64,000 nt of DNA from Apostichopus japonicus (taxonomy: Eukaryota; Echinodermata; Holothuroidea; Aspidochirotida; Stichopodidae). Under the pieces are notes generated by a model. It saw only the letters and a list, made by a program, of their open reading frames with translations, did no database searches and was not told the origin of the DNA. The stretch covers positions 13,180,769 to 13,244,768 of the forward strand of contig NC_092572.1 of NCBI RefSeq assembly GCF_037975245.1, read 5' to 3'. This document shows, in pieces, positions 61,441-64,000 of the stretch. How positions within the stretch are numbered: position 1 is the stretch's first letter; each line of letters begins with the position of its first letter. The position numbers and the translations under genes were made by a program.

Positions 61441-62295
61441 CCCTGGCTAACCAATCTGCCCTCACAGACCCCCCCACACCCAGGAAAATAATTCTCAATG
61501 ACCCCAGGGTTGAGAAACTATGATTTAATTGTTGTCTGTTTATTCCCCTCTCAAAAAATGATGATGTGTACAGTTTTTAGACCATCTAACTGGAGAAGTT
61601 TCTTAAAAGTTGGTCATGAAAGTGAAAGAAGTTTCTTAAAAGTTGCTCATGAAAGTGAAACACAAATAACATAAAGTTTATTACTAGTTGACTACATGAT
61701 CTCTGTCAAATTATATATACCTAATTTGCAATGGGAATCAGATCATGAAGCAATTCCAAATTAAGATCACAAAATCCATTAATTCATGCATGATTCCAAC
61801 AAATTTTACCTTTTTGAATAAACTACTTACTGGCTGAACAGTGATGAAGCTTTTCATGGATTGCTGTGCCGAGCTATGGCCCCCTTTTACCCTTCACACC
61901 TTATAGTATTATTGGTAGCATGAAGAATGCAAGGTTCTTCTTTTGATCTGTGAATTAGAGCATATCACATTACCAGTGTTTGTAGGTAGGTACTTAAGTT
62001 TTATGGGTCATTTTTCTCATCAAAGGTTTAATAATGCCATCCACAGCTTTTCATCCAGTTTTGGAGTGCTAAAATAAGTTTCCCTATTACTTATCGCCTT
62101 TTCCCTGTTCCAGTTGGTGTGTTTTACATAAGAACATGTAACATTTCTCAAAAGAGCATTGCATGTACATAAATTGGAGCACAGTACCTGTAATGGGAAT
62201 GAGGCCAAATTTAAATATAAAACCTAGGATTTTGTAATTCCTTGGCACATAAAATGGGTTATTTACTCTCTTTTTTTAGGTAAGAACATTCATCA

Positions 62296-62890
62296 CTATA
62301 AAATGTCTGATATATGTTTCTCCACATCATCAACAAAATTGCCTATCAATACTTTTGTGTCACAAATAATGGTCTGTACAAGTGATGATGGTATATTTGA
62401 GGCTTTCAATCTCTCAATGAAAATTGCAGCAGGGTCATTACTTTGGTCAATTTCAAGATCTCTATCTTCTATGTCACCGCATGAATATGCATCATCACCA
62501 CTCTCAGTTTCTTCCAATTGTTCAAGTTCATTTTGAACATTGTTTTCATTTACTGTTAGTTCAAATGGCAAACTATGTTTTGTGAGCAGATGCCTTTTGT
62601 AACCATAGCATGTTCCAAATTTTAATTTACAGTTTTCCTGACTACAAATAATATTTGACCTATGTTGAGCATCAATGCCATGGGCATGTTTCAAGTGAAA
62701 AAAAGAAGTCCTAATGTTGCCATCTACAACCCTGAGACACTTGAAAATGTATATCCCATTTAGTTTCTTTAAAGTACCTTCTGTCACCAACCCTTCAAAA
62801 CTGTCATCATGGTGCCAGTCTTTGGTATGAGCTCCTGTATAGTACCTTCATCCAACAAGGACAACACAGCATTGTCTCATTCTCTGAAAT
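62296..62890 (-). pseudogene. C2H2 zinc-finger ORF fragment, probably mobile-element derived
   Basis: The minus-strand frame 62296-62790 encodes HLKHAHGIDAQHRS, CSQENCKLKFGTCYGYKRHLLTKH (a C2H2 finger, split here by description), an acidic stretch and AAIFIERLKASNIPSSLVQ. It has no ATG at its start. Just upstream (62800-62890), interrupted by a stop, is LLDEGTIQELIPKTG, like the end of a SAM-type domain. I recall uncharacterised animal proteins with this finger-plus-helical layout in mobile elements; that link is inference. It is a broken gene. Confidence 0.5.
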
Positions 62891-64000
62891 AACAACAACA
62901 AAAAACTAGCATTTAAAGAAAATAGCATAAAGTTTCAAAATCAAAACAGTGCCAAAAAGCAATAAGGGAGGGGAGAATTCATTAAAAAAAATTGTTGCAC
63001 CTTCGTCAAGTAGTGATTTTAATGTTTTTCAGTGTAAGCAGATAGAGTCTTAATCTACATGGTTGTATGTGGTTATTGTGAAGAAAGTTACAAATGTTTT
63101 TGATACCCAAATGACACAGTTTGGGCCAAAATGTTTTTTCAAAGAACTACATTACCTTCCATAACACCCTTCTAAATGGGAATGGTTTTTTTCATTTCCT
63201 GACAATGAGACATGATTACCACGGGTCAGATATTTGGCTGTGAGCCAGCAAAGTGATGAAATATATAAAATATATCAATGCAAAATTACCAAACAATTTT
63301 TTTATTATGCCACACAACTTGGTTAACCAAACCAAAAGGTCATCGAAAGTTCATTATGGTTTTAATATTTTGGATAAATGCATACACCTAGCCTTAGCAT
63401 AGGCCCCTTTAAGTTTTATCACTCAATTCATTTATACCTGAAAAAGAAAATGATAGAATGAGGAGACATATTTTTACATGTCAAAATCTTGTCTTTCTTA
63501 TCACATAGTCTCGGGCCTACAGATACGCTTACTGTACCATTTTGTGAACATTTTGCAGACGTAGGATTTACACTTAAATCATAAATTTATGAATATTGTG
63601 AGCCCTAATGAAAATCAAAATTTGTAATACTAAGGCGAGGTATAAATAAGTAGTTTCTTGTCCTGCCTGTATCCTTTTGCCCACTGGGTCAATTTCCTTC
63701 CCTTTTTTATTTTTCAAATTTGAACAACCAATTTACCCAAATTTTTACCACAGAAATTTCCCTTCTGGTCGCACTCTCTGTAGGTTAATTGCCTGCACCC
63801 TCACTTTTTTCTGAACAGTTAGGACGAGAAACTATTTAATTTATACAAATGTGATCAATATGGCCCAGGCAATACTAGCATTTATTTAAGTTATATTTGT
63901 AATATATGACACAACTATATTTGTAATAGTAAGTAATATATGACACTCAAACTAAGTTTTCCAAAACAATTTTCTGCAAGCTAGTAGCCTATGAAGTGGA
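62891..64000. other. Right flank of the window
   Basis: No gene is seen. Near 63700-63780, reading on the minus strand, AGAGAGTGCGACC is followed by GGTAAAAATTTGGGTAAATTGG, which recalls the TTGGGTAA array at 58070 and may be the other end of the same element. Confidence 0.35.

Larger units (their letters stand above)
58451..62295. other. AT-rich stretch with repeats and no supported gene
   Basis: Contains the second copy of the dispersed repeat (60152-60384) and a TTCCCTGA-rich repeat (61200-61440). Short open frames have no recognisable features. It may be the interior of a mobile element whose coding remnant is at 62296-62890. Confidence 0.45.

Overview
This is a piece of an animal nuclear genome. 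It is AT-rich, its genes are split by GT/AG introns, microsatellites and dispersed repeats are abundant, and the gene families (YtcJ-type amidohydrolase, two-Ig receptors with a tyrosine-kinase-like tail, NACHT protein) fit an invertebrate deuterostome. I favour an echinoderm, perhaps a sea cucumber. That placement is inference from gene content; no marker gene proves it.

Layout. (1) 0.7-6.1 kb, plus strand: a complete six-exon amidohydrolase gene of 609 codons with a TATA-like box, a spliced 5' leader and a poly(A) signal. (2) 6.1-14.1 kb: no gene seen; microsatellites, G/C runs and a 2.2 kb foldback element with inverted arms of about 0.65-0.8 kb. (3) 14.2-45.6 kb, minus strand: three tandem copies (A, B, C) of one receptor gene. 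Copy A can be assembled exon by exon, with all intron phases matching, into a receptor of 583 or 609 residues: signal peptide, two Ig-like domains, one membrane segment, juxtamembrane tyrosines and a tyrosine-kinase-like domain. The catalytic motifs are gone: glycine loop degenerate, HRD replaced by HPL, DFG by DIC. It therefore looks like a receptor pseudokinase. Copies B and C keep intact Ig exons but have lost or frameshifted most of the kinase half. In B the membrane exon is deleted; in C it is frameshifted. (4) 47.1-55.2 kb, plus strand: a gene with two Ig-like exons, a membrane-spanning exon and then a large NACHT NTPase exon, which is a membrane-anchored NLR-like receptor. (5) 55-64 kb: a decayed LINE reverse transcriptase, an array of TTGGGTAA/TTACCCAA inverted motifs, and a broken C2H2 zinc-finger ORF that I suspect belongs to a mobile element.

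How the parts fit. Two neighbouring receptor families share one plan: phase-1 Ig exon, phase-1 Ig exon, phase-1 membrane exon, then an intracellular module that differs (pseudokinase or NACHT). The Ig exons of the tandem copies stay open, and one diverges mainly by amino-acid replacements, while the intracellular exons decay. I read this as a small diversifying immune-type receptor cluster with possible secreted or decoy members. The exon structures are read from the sequence; the immune and decoy roles are inference.
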